A stretch of 64,000 nucleotides of DNA from Bradyrhizobium sp. 132 (GTDB taxonomy: Bacteria > Pseudomonadota > Alphaproteobacteria > Rhizobiales > Xanthobacteraceae), in assembly GCF_023074185.1 (NCBI RefSeq), contig NZ_JADPKY010000033.1:62001-126000 (forward strand). The letters are read 5' to 3'. Below the pieces are notes generated by a model. That model searched no databases, had not been told where the DNA came from, and saw only the letters and a program-made list of their open reading frames with translations. Of this stretch, positions 1 to 8,289 are shown piece by piece. How positions within the stretch are numbered: position 1 is the stretch's first letter; each line of letters starts with the position of its first letter. The translations under genes and the position numbers were made by a program.

Positions 1-861
1 ATCACGTTCGCCGATCACGTCGCTTAGCCGCGTGACCGCGCGGGAATACATCGCCAGCGCCCGGTTGCGGTCGAAGCCGGCGGCGAGCTGCACGCCCCAG
101 ATCTTTGCGGCCGCGAGCTCCACATGCTGCTCGAGCTCGGCGACGAAGGCATTTGGCGCGCGCTTCAGGAGCACCATCAGATCGCGGCAGCTCGTCGGCG
201 GCGAGCTCGGCGGGCCCTTGCCGGTGCTGCCGGCCTTGGCCCATGCATCGACGCTCGTGCCGGTAATGGCGAAGACGTAGTTGCGCGTCTGGTCCGGCAT
301 CGGACCGGTGCCGACGAGCCATTCCTGGACCCGGCGCGGGCCGGCATTGTAGGCGGCGGCCGCCAAGCCGAGATTGCCGAACTGATTGCGCAGCTCGTTC
401 AGAAATTCCGCCGACTTCGGCAGCGCCTGCACCGGATTGAAGGGATTGAGCAGTCCTCGCTCGCTCGCGGTGCCCGGCATGAATTGCGCGATCCCCTGCG
501 CGTGCTCGCCGCTGCGCGTCATCGGCCCCACCGCATCAGCCTGGAAGCGGCTCTCCTGCCAGATCACGCGGGCAAAGAACTCCAGCGGCAGATTGGCATC
601 GCGCGCAGCGGCCTCGATAATCAGGCAGATCGACTCCCGCGTGTCACTCTCGCGCGCATCGCCGGACTTAGCCGGCGGCGTCGCGAGTTCCTCGACGCTG
701 GGGACGGCGACGTCAGTCTTTGCAGGCGAGCTGTCCCATGCTGCGACCCGTGTCGCCGAGACAAGCAGTGCGGTGATGATGCACAACGCAATCTGCACCC
801 ATCTCGTGCAGGCATGGTGATGGCGCGCGCCGGCGCGGCGTGCAACAAGATGATCTGCCAT
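1..861 (-). CDS. Lytic transglycosylase, SLT family (partial, runs off the window)
   Basis: Periplasmic peptidoglycan-cleaving enzyme, inferred. Read on the minus strand the frame is open from ATG 861 to base 1 (287 codons) without a stop, so the C-terminus lies outside the window. The N-terminus has a basic stretch and a hydrophobic segment (IALCIITALLVSATRVAA), a signal anchor or signal peptide. The SLT motif follows: catalytic Glu in IWQESRF, then GEHAQGIAQFMPG and AAAYNAGPRRV, as in family 1 transglycosylases. An upstream in-frame ATG at 879 is possible. It is divergent from the TRAP-type gene with only about 60 bp between starts. Confidence 0.88.
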   Translation of the reverse strand, partial: MADHLVARRAGARHHHACTRWVQIALCIITALLVSATRVAAWDSSPAKTDVAVPSVEELATPPAKSGDARESDTRESICLIIEAAARDANLPLEFFARVIWQESRFQADAVGPMTRSGEHAQGIAQFMPGTASERGLLNPFNPVQALPKSAEFLNELRNQFGNLGLAAAAYNAGPRRVQEWLVGTGPMPDQTRNYVFAITGTSVDAWAKAGSTGKGPPSSPPTSCRDLMVLLKRAPNAFVAELEQHVELAAAKIWGVQLAAGFDRNRALAMYSRAVTRLSDVIGERD

Positions 862-924
862 GTTGTGGCATCGTGCCATGGTTCGACGAGTTGCCAATAT
901 ATGCTGCCTGACCTGCTTTTCTCA

Positions 925-1917
925 ATGCGATATCCCGCCAAACGGATCCGCGCGATCCTTGCCCTCGCCGCACTCATCCTGAGCGTCGCGCCAGCCGCCG
1001 CGCAGGTGAAATGGCGGATGACCACGGAATATCCTGAGAATAACATCTCCGGGATCGGGCTGACGACCTTCGCCAGCCGCATCTCCGAGCGCACCCACGG
1101 TTTCGTGACCGTGACCAACGCTTTCGACAACGAGCTCAAGATCAATTCGGGCGAGATGCCGCGCGCGGCGCTGGACGGCCGGATCGCGGGCGGCGATGCC
1201 TTCGCGGGCGCGCTCTCGGGCCTCGACCCTGTGCTCGGATTGTCCACCCTGCCCTTTCTCGTGCAATCGGTCGAAATCGCCCGCGCCAGCAATTTGCGGG
1301 CGCGCCCGCTCTATGAGAAGGCGCTCGCTGCGCGCGGCCTCAAGCTGCTCTATCTGACGATCTGGCCGGCCACGGGCCTCTGGTCGGAACGGTCGCTCGA
1401 CAGCGCCGACGATCTGCCGAAACTGAACTTGCGGGCCTACGATGCCAATTCCAGCGAGGTCATGCGCGCGGCCGGCGCGAACGCACAATTCCTGCCGATG
1501 GACGCAGCACTTGCCGGACTGAGGGAGCACCGGCTGAATGCCTTCCTCACCTCCGGCGACGGCGGCGCGGGACGCAAACTGTGGGACTTCCTGCCGCATT
1601 TCACGGCCATCAACTACGCGATGCCGATCTCGATCGCCTTCGTCCGCAGCGACGCATTTGCCGAACTGTCCGAGCCGATGCAGCGCGAGGTGCTGGCTGC
1701 TGCGGCCGAGACAGAGCAAAGCCAGTTTGCGCTGCTCGCCCATCGCACATCCGACAATTATGCGCGCATGCGGGACAATGGCGTCCATATCGCCGAACCG
1801 GCGCCTGCGTTCCTTCTCACGGAGCTGCGGAAGGCAGCAAAGGACGCGATCGCCGCCTGGGAAACCCAGGCGGGCGCGGAGGCGACCGCAATCGTCGAAT
1901 GGGCGAGACAGCAATGA
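925..1917 (+). CDS. TRAP-type periplasmic substrate-binding protein (DctP family)
   Basis: Predicted solute-binding protein of a tripartite ATP-independent periplasmic transporter, about 330 residues, the usual DctP length. An N-terminal signal peptide is clear (RAILALAALILSVAPAAAQ), followed by KWRMTTEYPEN and the typical alternating fold with PMDAALAGL and a C-terminal helical tail. ATG 925 is preferred because it puts the basic residues next to the hydrophobic core; ATG 901 is in frame and equally possible. No DctQ or DctM membrane genes are next to it, so it is an orphan binding protein here. The substrate cannot be read from sequence. Confidence 0.8.
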   Translation: MRYPAKRIRAILALAALILSVAPAAAQVKWRMTTEYPENNISGIGLTTFASRISERTHGFVTVTNAFDNELKINSGEMPRAALDGRIAGGDAFAGALSGLDPVLGLSTLPFLVQSVEIARASNLRARPLYEKALAARGLKLLYLTIWPATGLWSERSLDSADDLPKLNLRAYDANSSEVMRAAGANAQFLPMDAALAGLREHRLNAFLTSGDGGAGRKLWDFLPHFTAINYAMPISIAFVRSDAFAELSEPMQREVLAAAAETEQSQFALLAHRTSDNYARMRDNGVHIAEPAPAFLLTELRKAAKDAIAAWETQAGAEATAIVEWARQQ

Positions 1918-1972
1918 GGAAGCTGTAGCGGCATCTGCGATGAACGCTCCGCTGGTGTCGCTGCTTATCGCC

Positions 1973-2173
1973 CTAGGTTTTGACCGGAACCGGGATTTCG
2001 CCCCGGATGGCGCGGTCGAGGGCATCGATCAGCGCCTGGATCTCGATAAACTTGTTGCGCGCTCGCTCGGCCGTGTCGCGCACAAAGGGAGCGGCCAGCA
2101 CTTTCGCATGCGCGTCCCTGTCCTCGATCATGCGATCACGGGCCTTCTGCAGAGTTTCAAGTCGCTCGCTCAT
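1973..2173 (-). CDS. Small helical hypothetical protein
   Basis: 66-residue protein beginning MSERLETLQKARDRMIEDRD. It is rich in charged residues, predicted mostly alpha-helical, with no signal peptide or membrane segment. The start at 2173 has a good purine-rich ribosome site (GGGAGAGG) just upstream, which is why the longer frame reaching 2242 was not used. Function unknown. It lies downstream of another minus-strand small gene, with a gap of about 75 bp. Confidence 0.65.
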   Translation of the reverse strand: MSERLETLQKARDRMIEDRDAHAKVLAAPFVRDTAERARNKFIEIQALIDALDRAIRGEIPVPVKT

Positions 2174-2249
2174 CCGGCCTCTCCCAAAAAATTGTCTCGA
2201 TCCTAGTCCGGACTCGCCGGTCGACGAGAACACGGCGAACAAGCAACCC

Positions 2250-2531
2250 TCAACAGCCGCGGCAGATGTTCTTCAGCTTCGCTGCGGTTTTGGCCTCTTC
2301 CGCAACGAACGGGTCCTTGTAGGCACTACGGGACGCATCGTTCTCCGCAGCAGCGGGCTTTTTCTCCTTTGGAGGAAATGCAGTATCGTAGCAGGCGAGA
2401 CGTTCGCTCGTGCTTTCGATCGCGCGGCAGTCCGGTCCTGCCGCGACAGCGCCTTGCGACAGTGTGCCCAGCATCAATGCGACAAGAAGCGCTCTCCGGC
2501 GGATCCAGTCGACCAGACGAAATCCAGCCAT
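2250..2531 (-). CDS. Small secreted hypothetical protein
   Basis: 93 residues with an N-terminal signal peptide (RRRALLVALMLGTLSQGAVAA) and a mature part containing DCRAIESTSERLACYDTAF, a motif found in many short exported proteobacterial proteins in which the two cysteines probably form a disulfide. The tail is Lys/Ala-rich and ends in NICRGC. No enzymatic motif is visible. Probably periplasmic; function unknown. Confidence 0.72.
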   Translation of the reverse strand: MAGFRLVDWIRRRALLVALMLGTLSQGAVAAGPDCRAIESTSERLACYDTAFPPKEKKPAAAENDASRSAYKDPFVAEEAKTAAKLKNICRGC

Positions 2532-2763
2532 ACACGCTCCTGCTCAGTCGGCGGGAGCACTGGTGACCCTCAGTCACCGGTTGATGCCGATGGAAGGGCG
2601 GTGATGGCGCGACTCTACGCGTCCCTCCCGCGAATAGCGAGCTTTAAGGGATACGCAATATCAAGAAGGCGGATTTCGGCGTGGCAATTGTTGCGCGTTG
2701 CCTTGGTCCGCGGCCTCGTTTAGGTCAAGCAATAGATGGCGGCATCAACCCAGGCGCGGCAAC

Positions 2764-3402
2764 ATGATTACAATCTATTTCGATCTCGACGGCACGCTGA
2801 CCAACCCGAAACCCGGGATCACGCGCTCGATCCAGTACGCCCTGGAGCGGCTGAACGTGGCGGTGCCGAGCGAGGACGAGTTGACCTGGTGCATCGGCCC
2901 GCCGCTGCACGCCAGCCTGGAAAAGCTCACCGGCAGCGCGGAACTCGCCGACCGGGCGCTGCTGCTCTATCGCGAGCGCTTCAGCGATGTCGGCCTGTTC
3001 GAGAACGAGGTCTATGCCGGCATCATGGACACCCTGACAACGCTTGCCGCGACGACACCGCGCATGTTCGTGGCGACCAGCAAGCCCGCGGTCTACGCCA
3101 CCCGCATCGTCGAGCATTTTGGACTAAAGCCGTATTTCGAGCGCGTGTTCGGCTCCGAGCTCGACGGCACCCGCGTCGACAAGCGCGACCTGCTGCGCTA
3201 CGCGCTCGACGAAGCCAGGGTCGATTCCGCCAGCGCGATCATGATCGGCGACCGCAGCCATGACGTGGTCGGCGCCCTCACCAATGGCATGACGGCGATC
3301 GGCGTGCTGTATGGCTATGGCAGCGAGGCCGAGCAGCGGGACGCCGGCGCGCATCACATCTGCGCCGCGCATCCCGAGCTGCTCACTCACTGCGTGGCCT
3401 AA
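2764..3402 (+). CDS. HAD-superfamily phosphatase (phosphoglycolate phosphatase-like)
   Basis: Cytoplasmic haloacid-dehalogenase-fold hydrolase of 212 residues. Motif I is YFDLDGTLTNPKPG with the nucleophilic Asp and general-acid Asp; motif II is VATSKP; motif III includes the Lys of VDKRD; motif IV is MIGDRSHDVVGA. The helical cap between motifs I and II is the Gph/PGP type. ATG 2764 gives the canonical start directly before MITIYFDLDGT; the open frame extends further upstream without homology. It ends 3 bp from the convergent aldoxime dehydratase gene. Substrate not determinable. Confidence 0.88.
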   Translation: MITIYFDLDGTLTNPKPGITRSIQYALERLNVAVPSEDELTWCIGPPLHASLEKLTGSAELADRALLLYRERFSDVGLFENEVYAGIMDTLTTLAATTPRMFVATSKPAVYATRIVEHFGLKPYFERVFGSELDGTRVDKRDLLRYALDEARVDSASAIMIGDRSHDVVGALTNGMTAIGVLYGYGSEAEQRDAGAHHICAAHPELLTHCVA

Positions 3403-3405
3403 GTT

Positions 3406-4446
3406 CTAGGCACTGACGGTCTCCACCGCCGCCAGCATGCCGGTCTTGGCGTGGCAGTTCAGATATTCGAAGAACTGCTCGTCGGCCGCCGCCACAGTGA
3501 CCTCGTGATAGAGCCGCAGTTTTGCTGAGGGGCCGAGCGTCGACAGGTACTTCATCGCCGCGCCGAATATCCTGACGTGGGTCGGATGCGACTCCGCCCA
3601 CCGCTCCAGCGCAGCCAGGCTCTTCCACCAGCTTTGGCCGTAGGACTTTTCGCTCGCGTTCCCGTCGGCTGCAAGCACGCGCATGTAGCGGTTGGCGTAG
3701 CAGCCGATGCCAAGACCGTCATCGCGCAAGAAATCCATCCCCTCGCGCAACACCGGCTCGACGTCGTCGAGATAGAGCTTTCGCTCCGAGGTCTCGGTAT
3801 CGCTCCAATCCTGTCCTGACCGGATCAGGCAGAGATTGTCGTGCGCCTTCACGCGCAGCCGCGCGCCGTCGCGGATCAGCTCGGGATTGCCGCCCGGCGA
3901 CATCGGATCGGTCTGCGACAGCGGGATGCGGTCGCGCATGCCGCCCCAATAGGCGTGCTCCTGCACCTCGCCGCTCATGCCCTGCGCAATCACCGCAACG
4001 CCCTCGGGCCGGTCGAGCGAGGAGAACAGCGTCTCGTGCCGCGCCACCGTGGGGCGCAGCACCTCGATGAAGGTGCCGACGCCCTCGAACTGCTTCCCGG
4101 TCCAGGCCTCGCGCGCCGGTCCGAACCAGGCGTCGAAGCGCGCGATGTCGTCCCAATAGACCACTGAAACGACGTTCTCGTAGCCGGCCTCATCGACATA
4201 TTGCGCGCGGTCCCAATGCGAGGGCCCGTCTTCCGCCGCAAAGCGCTCCGCGATTTCGGCGAGCGCATCCGTCGCGACCGCCGGCGCCGCGCCACGATAT
4301 TGAACACCGAAATAGGCCATCAACACGCGGCTCACGGCGGGCTTGTAGCGCGCCACGAAGGACGGATATGGCGGCTGGTAATCGTCCGGCACACGCTTGT
4401 GGCGCGTGCGCGGGGTCTCGAGATGCAGAGGAATTGCGGATTCCAT
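3406..4446 (-). CDS. oxd: Aldoxime dehydratase (heme enzyme)
   Basis: Converts aldoximes to nitriles (known family function). 346 residues, close to the roughly 350 of characterised Oxd enzymes. Visible family landmarks are MRDRIPLSQTD (active-site Arg region, about residue 170), LIRSGQDW (active-site Ser, about 210), ESHPTHVRIF (proximal heme His region, about 287-290) and LRLYHEV (distal His, about 314). Start ATG 4446 follows a strong GAGGGAGGG site; upstream codons lack homology. It sits 28 bp downstream of the nitrilase gene on the same strand, so the two form an aldoxime-to-nitrile-to-acid operon. The residue assignments are by motif, not alignment. Confidence 0.93.
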   Translation of the reverse strand: MESAIPLHLETPRTRHKRVPDDYQPPYPSFVARYKPAVSRVLMAYFGVQYRGAAPAVATDALAEIAERFAAEDGPSHWDRAQYVDEAGYENVVSVVYWDDIARFDAWFGPAREAWTGKQFEGVGTFIEVLRPTVARHETLFSSLDRPEGVAVIAQGMSGEVQEHAYWGGMRDRIPLSQTDPMSPGGNPELIRDGARLRVKAHDNLCLIRSGQDWSDTETSERKLYLDDVEPVLREGMDFLRDDGLGIGCYANRYMRVLAADGNASEKSYGQSWWKSLAALERWAESHPTHVRIFGAAMKYLSTLGPSAKLRLYHEVTVAAADEQFFEYLNCHAKTGMLAAVETVSA

Positions 4447-4474
4447 GATCGTGTCCCTCCCTCGATCCCGACGA

Positions 4475-5491
4475 TCAACTCGCCGCCGCGGCAATGTCGG
4501 TGGGCTCGACGCTGTCGACCGGCAGCGCAAACTGCTCGACGCGCTGGTATCGCTTCTTGTTGAGCAGGAGCCGCGTCACGTCGGGCCGCGAATAGTGCCC
4601 GGCGGGATCAGCGGCGTTCTTGGCGACACCGATGGCGCCGAGATCGATTTCGGCGATCAACAGCCCTTCCTGGTCCGGCGCGAGCTTGTCGCCGATCTGG
4701 CTCCCGTCAGGGCCGTAGATCGCAGCAAAGCCACCGCCGGCATGCAGCAGCGCGTGCTTGTCCGGCCGATCGCAGAGCTCGTCGATCATCGCCTGCGAGA
4801 CCGTCGCGCAAGGCGCCAGCACGAAGCAGGATCCTTCCACCGCGTAGACGCGCGAAGCGGCGTTGTTGACCTCGGCGCCGAGCGCTGGCGCGAAAGGATC
4901 GTAGAGCGAAAAACTCGGCCAGGCCGCGACATGCACCTGCTCGTTCTGGGCATACATCGCATATTTCGACAGCGGCTGGAGATGCTCCCAGCAGCACAGC
5001 GCGCCGACACGGCCGATGTCGGGCCGCGCATGCACGGCGAGATCGCTGCCGTCGCCCTCGCCATAGACCGTGCGCTCGGCATGGGTCGGCCGCAGCTTGC
5101 GGCGCTTTGCGATGGTCTCGCCATCTGGCCCGATCAGCCATTGCGCCAGGTAAAGACTGCCGCCGTCACGCTCGGACAGGCCGAACACCGCGGTGAGCTT
5201 GGCCTTGCGCACGGCGTCGCGCAGCCGCTCGGACTGCGGGCTGTCGTAGGACAGCGAATTGTCGAAATAGCGCTGCACGAAGCCGCGACCGATCGCCCAA
5301 GCCGGCGAATCCATCCAGATGTGCCAGGGGTAGCCGGGGATGAAGGCCTCCGGAAAGGCGATCAGCTTGGCGCCTTTCTCGGCGGCGTCCCTGATCAGGG
5401 CGATCGATTTGTCGATCGAGGCATCGAGGTCGAGCCAGGCGGGCGCCGCCTGCACCACCGCGACCTTGTATTTCGGATGTTGGATGCCCAT
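4475..5491 (-). CDS. Nitrilase
   Basis: Carbon-nitrogen hydrolase expected to hydrolyse nitriles to carboxylic acids plus ammonia. 338 residues. The catalytic triad is intact: Glu48 in AFPEAFIPGYP, Lys132 in RRKLRPTHAER and Cys167 in ALCCWEHLQPL. The CWEH and THAER contexts are those of true nitrilases rather than amidases. First gene of the operon with the downstream aldoxime dehydratase and divergent from an AraC regulator, which supports a role in using plant- or microbe-derived aldoximes and nitriles. Substrate preference is unknown. Confidence 0.94.
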   Translation of the reverse strand: MGIQHPKYKVAVVQAAPAWLDLDASIDKSIALIRDAAEKGAKLIAFPEAFIPGYPWHIWMDSPAWAIGRGFVQRYFDNSLSYDSPQSERLRDAVRKAKLTAVFGLSERDGGSLYLAQWLIGPDGETIAKRRKLRPTHAERTVYGEGDGSDLAVHARPDIGRVGALCCWEHLQPLSKYAMYAQNEQVHVAAWPSFSLYDPFAPALGAEVNNAASRVYAVEGSCFVLAPCATVSQAMIDELCDRPDKHALLHAGGGFAAIYGPDGSQIGDKLAPDQEGLLIAEIDLGAIGVAKNAADPAGHYSRPDVTRLLLNKKRYQRVEQFALPVDSVEPTDIAAAAS

Positions 5492-5679
5492 TCCCGCCTC
5501 CCTTGCCGGTTGATCGGAAGCTACGTCCGATGCAGTCTATTGGGCCAGAGCCGGACCAGGACCGCTCGACCGCCCCGGCACGAAAACTCGACTGGAACGG
5601 CGGTACGGGATTTGCCTCCGGTCAGGCGCGATCCGCGCCAACATGCGATTTTGCGGGATGTGAAAGGGAGGCTCTGCAG
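5492..5679. promoter_or_regulatory. Divergent promoter region, nitrilase operon / AraC regulator
   Basis: 188 bp between the opposing start codons. It must carry the promoters of both transcription units and the likely AraC-type operator. No convincing -35/-10 pair or direct repeat could be picked by eye. AAAGGGAGG just before ATG 5680 is the regulator's ribosome site. Confidence 0.5.
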
Positions 5680-6636
5680 ATGCCAATCCAGTTCACCACG
5701 GACGACAGCCCCGGCCACCGCCGGCTTGCGCTCTGGCAGGATATCGTCTGCGACGTCTTCGTCGGGCTCGACTGCAAGTCCGACCTCGGCAGCGCCTTTC
5801 GCGGCTCGGTCACCCGGGCGCCGCTGGGCAAGGCGGAATGCTCCGAGGTCTGCTCCGACCGTCAGCACGTGCTGCGCACGCCCTCGCGCATCGCGCGCTC
5901 GGATCAGGATTTCATCCTGATCGCGCTCGGCAATCGCGGCACCGGCGGCGTGGTGCAGGACGGCCGCGAGGCCGTGGTGCATCCGGGAGAGTTTGCGCTC
6001 TACGACACCACCCGTCCCTATGAGCTGAAATTCGACGGCACCTTCACGCAGACCATCTTCAAGGTGCCGCGCGAGATGCTGCAGCGCCGGCTCGGCGCGA
6101 CCGAAGCCCTCACCGCCTGCTCGTTCGGACCGGACTCGCCTCTGCAGAGGATTGCCTACGATTTCATCTACCGGCTTTGCCAAAGCGCGGATCAGATCGA
6201 TCCGCTCCACGCCGCCGCTCTGTCGGAACAAGCCGTCGACGTCCTGGCGATGGCACTAGGCGAGCGGCTAGGCAAGGCGCCGCTGCCGTCCTCGACGCAT
6301 CGCTCCGCCCTGCTCTACCGGCTGAAGGCGCATATCAGGGCTCATCTCGCCGATCCCGACCTCTCGCTATCCGAGACCGCAGCGGCGCTCGGCATCTCCT
6401 CCCGCTACGTCAACGATCTCCTCGCCGACGAGGACACCTCGTTCCAGCGCTACGTCCTCGGTGAGCGCCTCGCTCAGTGCAGGCGCGACCTCGCCTCGCC
6501 CGTGCTCGCCCACCGCCACATCAGCGAGATCGCCTTTGCCTGGGGCTTCAACGACCTCTCCCATTTCGGTCGCGTCTTCCGTGAGCATTTCGGGATGTCG
6601 CCGCGCGATTTCAGACAGAGCCAATTGCGGCATTGA
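5680..6636 (+). CDS. AraC-family transcriptional regulator of the aldoxime/nitrile operon
   Basis: 318 residues. The N-terminal half (about 1-190) is an AraC_binding-type sensor domain with VHPGEFALYDTTRPYEL. The C-terminal half carries two helix-turn-helix motifs: LSETAAALGISSRYVNDLL and ISEIAFAWGFNDLSHFGRVF, ending FGMSPRDFRQSQ, the classic AraC signature. ATG 5680 is chosen because AAAGGGAGG precedes it and upstream codons show no homology. Its divergent position makes it the probable inducer-responsive activator of the nitrilase and aldoxime dehydratase genes (inference from context). Confidence 0.9.
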   Translation: MPIQFTTDDSPGHRRLALWQDIVCDVFVGLDCKSDLGSAFRGSVTRAPLGKAECSEVCSDRQHVLRTPSRIARSDQDFILIALGNRGTGGVVQDGREAVVHPGEFALYDTTRPYELKFDGTFTQTIFKVPREMLQRRLGATEALTACSFGPDSPLQRIAYDFIYRLCQSADQIDPLHAAALSEQAVDVLAMALGERLGKAPLPSSTHRSALLYRLKAHIRAHLADPDLSLSETAAALGISSRYVNDLLADEDTSFQRYVLGERLAQCRRDLASPVLAHRHISEIAFAWGFNDLSHFGRVFREHFGMSPRDFRQSQLRH

Positions 6637-6659
6637 CATCCGGGTAGCCATTAGCCGGA

Positions 6660-6680
6660 GCCTTCGCTTCAGGCGAAGGC
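6660..6680 (+). terminator. Hairpin after the AraC gene
   Basis: 8-bp perfect stem GCCTTCGC/GCGAAGGC with a 5-nt loop, starting 24 bp after the stop codon. No U-tract follows, so terminator function is only plausible. Confidence 0.45.
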
Positions 6681-6735
6681 AATGCTCGTGAATTCCAGAT
6701 TGTCAGGTGCTGCCGCCGGGATCAGGCTGGCGCAC

Positions 6736-6972
6736 ATGAGGACTCACGCCAACACAAGCGGATCGGAGGTCTTGCTGGGCGTCATCGCGATCCGGCTCGC
6801 GGTGCTGGTCGTGGTGGGCTGGACCCTGACGCTCTTGCCGCGGCAGGCGCGCGAGAGCGACGCCGGCTGCCTTCCCTCACCTGTAACGTGGAGCGAGGCT
6901 CGGCATCCGGCGACGACGACCGGCGCGCGCGTGACTGACGCAGCCTTCGACGACATGCGTCTGCACGACTAG
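6736..6972 (+). CDS. Doubtful small membrane protein
   Basis: 78 codons from ATG 6736 (or 96 from ATG 6682). One hydrophobic segment, LLGVIAIRLAVLVVVGWTLTLL, looks like a membrane helix; the rest is low-complexity and hydrophilic. The ribosome site is weak and no family is recognised. The 452-bp gap between the AraC gene and the aldo/keto reductase holds nothing else that looks coding. Confidence 0.35.
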   Translation: MRTHANTSGSEVLLGVIAIRLAVLVVVGWTLTLLPRQARESDAGCLPSPVTWSEARHPATTTGARVTDAAFDDMRLHD

Positions 6973-7088
6973 GGCCCTCCCAAGCAAGGCCGGTATGTGG
7001 GCGTGGAATAGGACACGGCGCCTGCTTGCACTACCATTCGGCACCAAGGCCGCACCGTTCAACCAGCGGCCAGCCGAGGAGCATATCG

Positions 7089-8114
7089 ATGGAATACCGA
7101 CGCTTGGGCCGCTCAGGCCTCATGGTGCCCGCCTTGAGTCTTGGGACCGGCACCTTCGGCGGCGTTGGCCGCCTCGCTGCGTGGGGCACGACTGACGCAG
7201 CCGAAGCGCGGAGCCTTCTGGATATCTGCCTCGATGCCGGAGTGTCGATGTTCGACACCGCGAACGTCTATTCGCTCGGCGAGTCCGAGCGCGTTCTCGG
7301 CGAGGCCATCAAAGGCCGCCGCGACAAGGTTTTGATCTCGACCAAGGCAACGTTCCGCTTCGGCGACGGCCCCAACGACATCGGCTCGTCACGGCAACAT
7401 CTGCTCGCGGCCATCGATGCTTCGCTGAGCCGGCTCGGCACCGATTACATCGACCTGTTCCAGCTTCACGGCTTCGACGCCTTCACTCCGCCTGAAGAGG
7501 TGCTTGCGACCCTCGATGGGCTCGTGCGCGCCGGCAAGATCCGCTACGTCGGCGTCTCGAACTTCTCCGGCTGGCACCTGATGAAGTCGCTTGGCGTCGC
7601 CGACAAGCACGGCTTTCCGCGCTATGTCGCCAACCAGACCTACTATTCACTGATCGGGCGCGACTACGAATGGGAGCTGATGCCGCTCGGCCTCGACCAG
7701 GGGCTCGGCGCCGTGGTCTGGTCGCCGCTCGGATGGGGACGCCTCACCGGAAAGATCCGCCGCGGCCAGCCAAAGCCTGACGTAAGCCGCCTACCCAAGA
7801 CGGCCGAGTTCGGCCCGCCGGTGCCGGACGAGCACGTCTATCGTGTCGTCGAGGCCATCGACGAGGTCGCGAAGGAAACGGGCAAGAGCGTCTCGCAGAT
7901 CGCGTTGAACTGGCTGCTGCAGCGTCCGACAGTCTCGACGCTGATCATCGGCGCGCGCAACGAGACGCAGCTTCGCGAAAATCTCGGCGCGGTCGGATGG
8001 TCCTTGACCAAGGATCAGATCGCAAAGCTCGATGCCGCGAGCAAGGTGACCCTGCCCTATCCGTACTGGCACCAGCGCACGACCTTCACCGACCGCAATC
8101 CGCCGCCGGTGTAG
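7089..8114 (+). CDS. Aldo/keto reductase
   Basis: NAD(P)H-dependent oxidoreductase of the AKR superfamily, 341 residues, TIM barrel. It begins MEYRRLGRSGLMVPALSLGTG, the standard start of the YghZ/Gpr-like subgroup. Catalytic tetrad positions are visible: Asp and Tyr in FDTANVYSLGESE, Lys in LISTKATF, His in FQLHGFD. The cofactor region has IIGARNETQLRENL. Physiological substrate unknown; it reads as a stand-alone gene between the AraC region and an MFS exporter. Confidence 0.92.
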   Translation: MEYRRLGRSGLMVPALSLGTGTFGGVGRLAAWGTTDAAEARSLLDICLDAGVSMFDTANVYSLGESERVLGEAIKGRRDKVLISTKATFRFGDGPNDIGSSRQHLLAAIDASLSRLGTDYIDLFQLHGFDAFTPPEEVLATLDGLVRAGKIRYVGVSNFSGWHLMKSLGVADKHGFPRYVANQTYYSLIGRDYEWELMPLGLDQGLGAVVWSPLGWGRLTGKIRRGQPKPDVSRLPKTAEFGPPVPDEHVYRVVEAIDEVAKETGKSVSQIALNWLLQRPTVSTLIIGARNETQLRENLGAVGWSLTKDQIAKLDAASKVTLPYPYWHQRTTFTDRNPPPV

Positions 8115-8289
8115 ACACCTTCGGAAACGCGAAATCGCCTGGCAGGCTGCGAAAGCCGTCCTGCCCATGCCTCGCCGCCGGGAGACCCGCTCCCGGTGCA
8201 GGAACTGTCCGTCTCCTGCCGGGTTGCGATGCATCTCGCTATTTCCTATTCGGAGAAGTACCACGGCTCGAATCAAGCGCGCCTCCACC

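Noticed and set aside
4397..5920. 507-codon plus-strand frame opposite the nitrilase
   Set aside because: Antisense to a nitrilase with a complete catalytic triad; its composition is that of a shadow frame.
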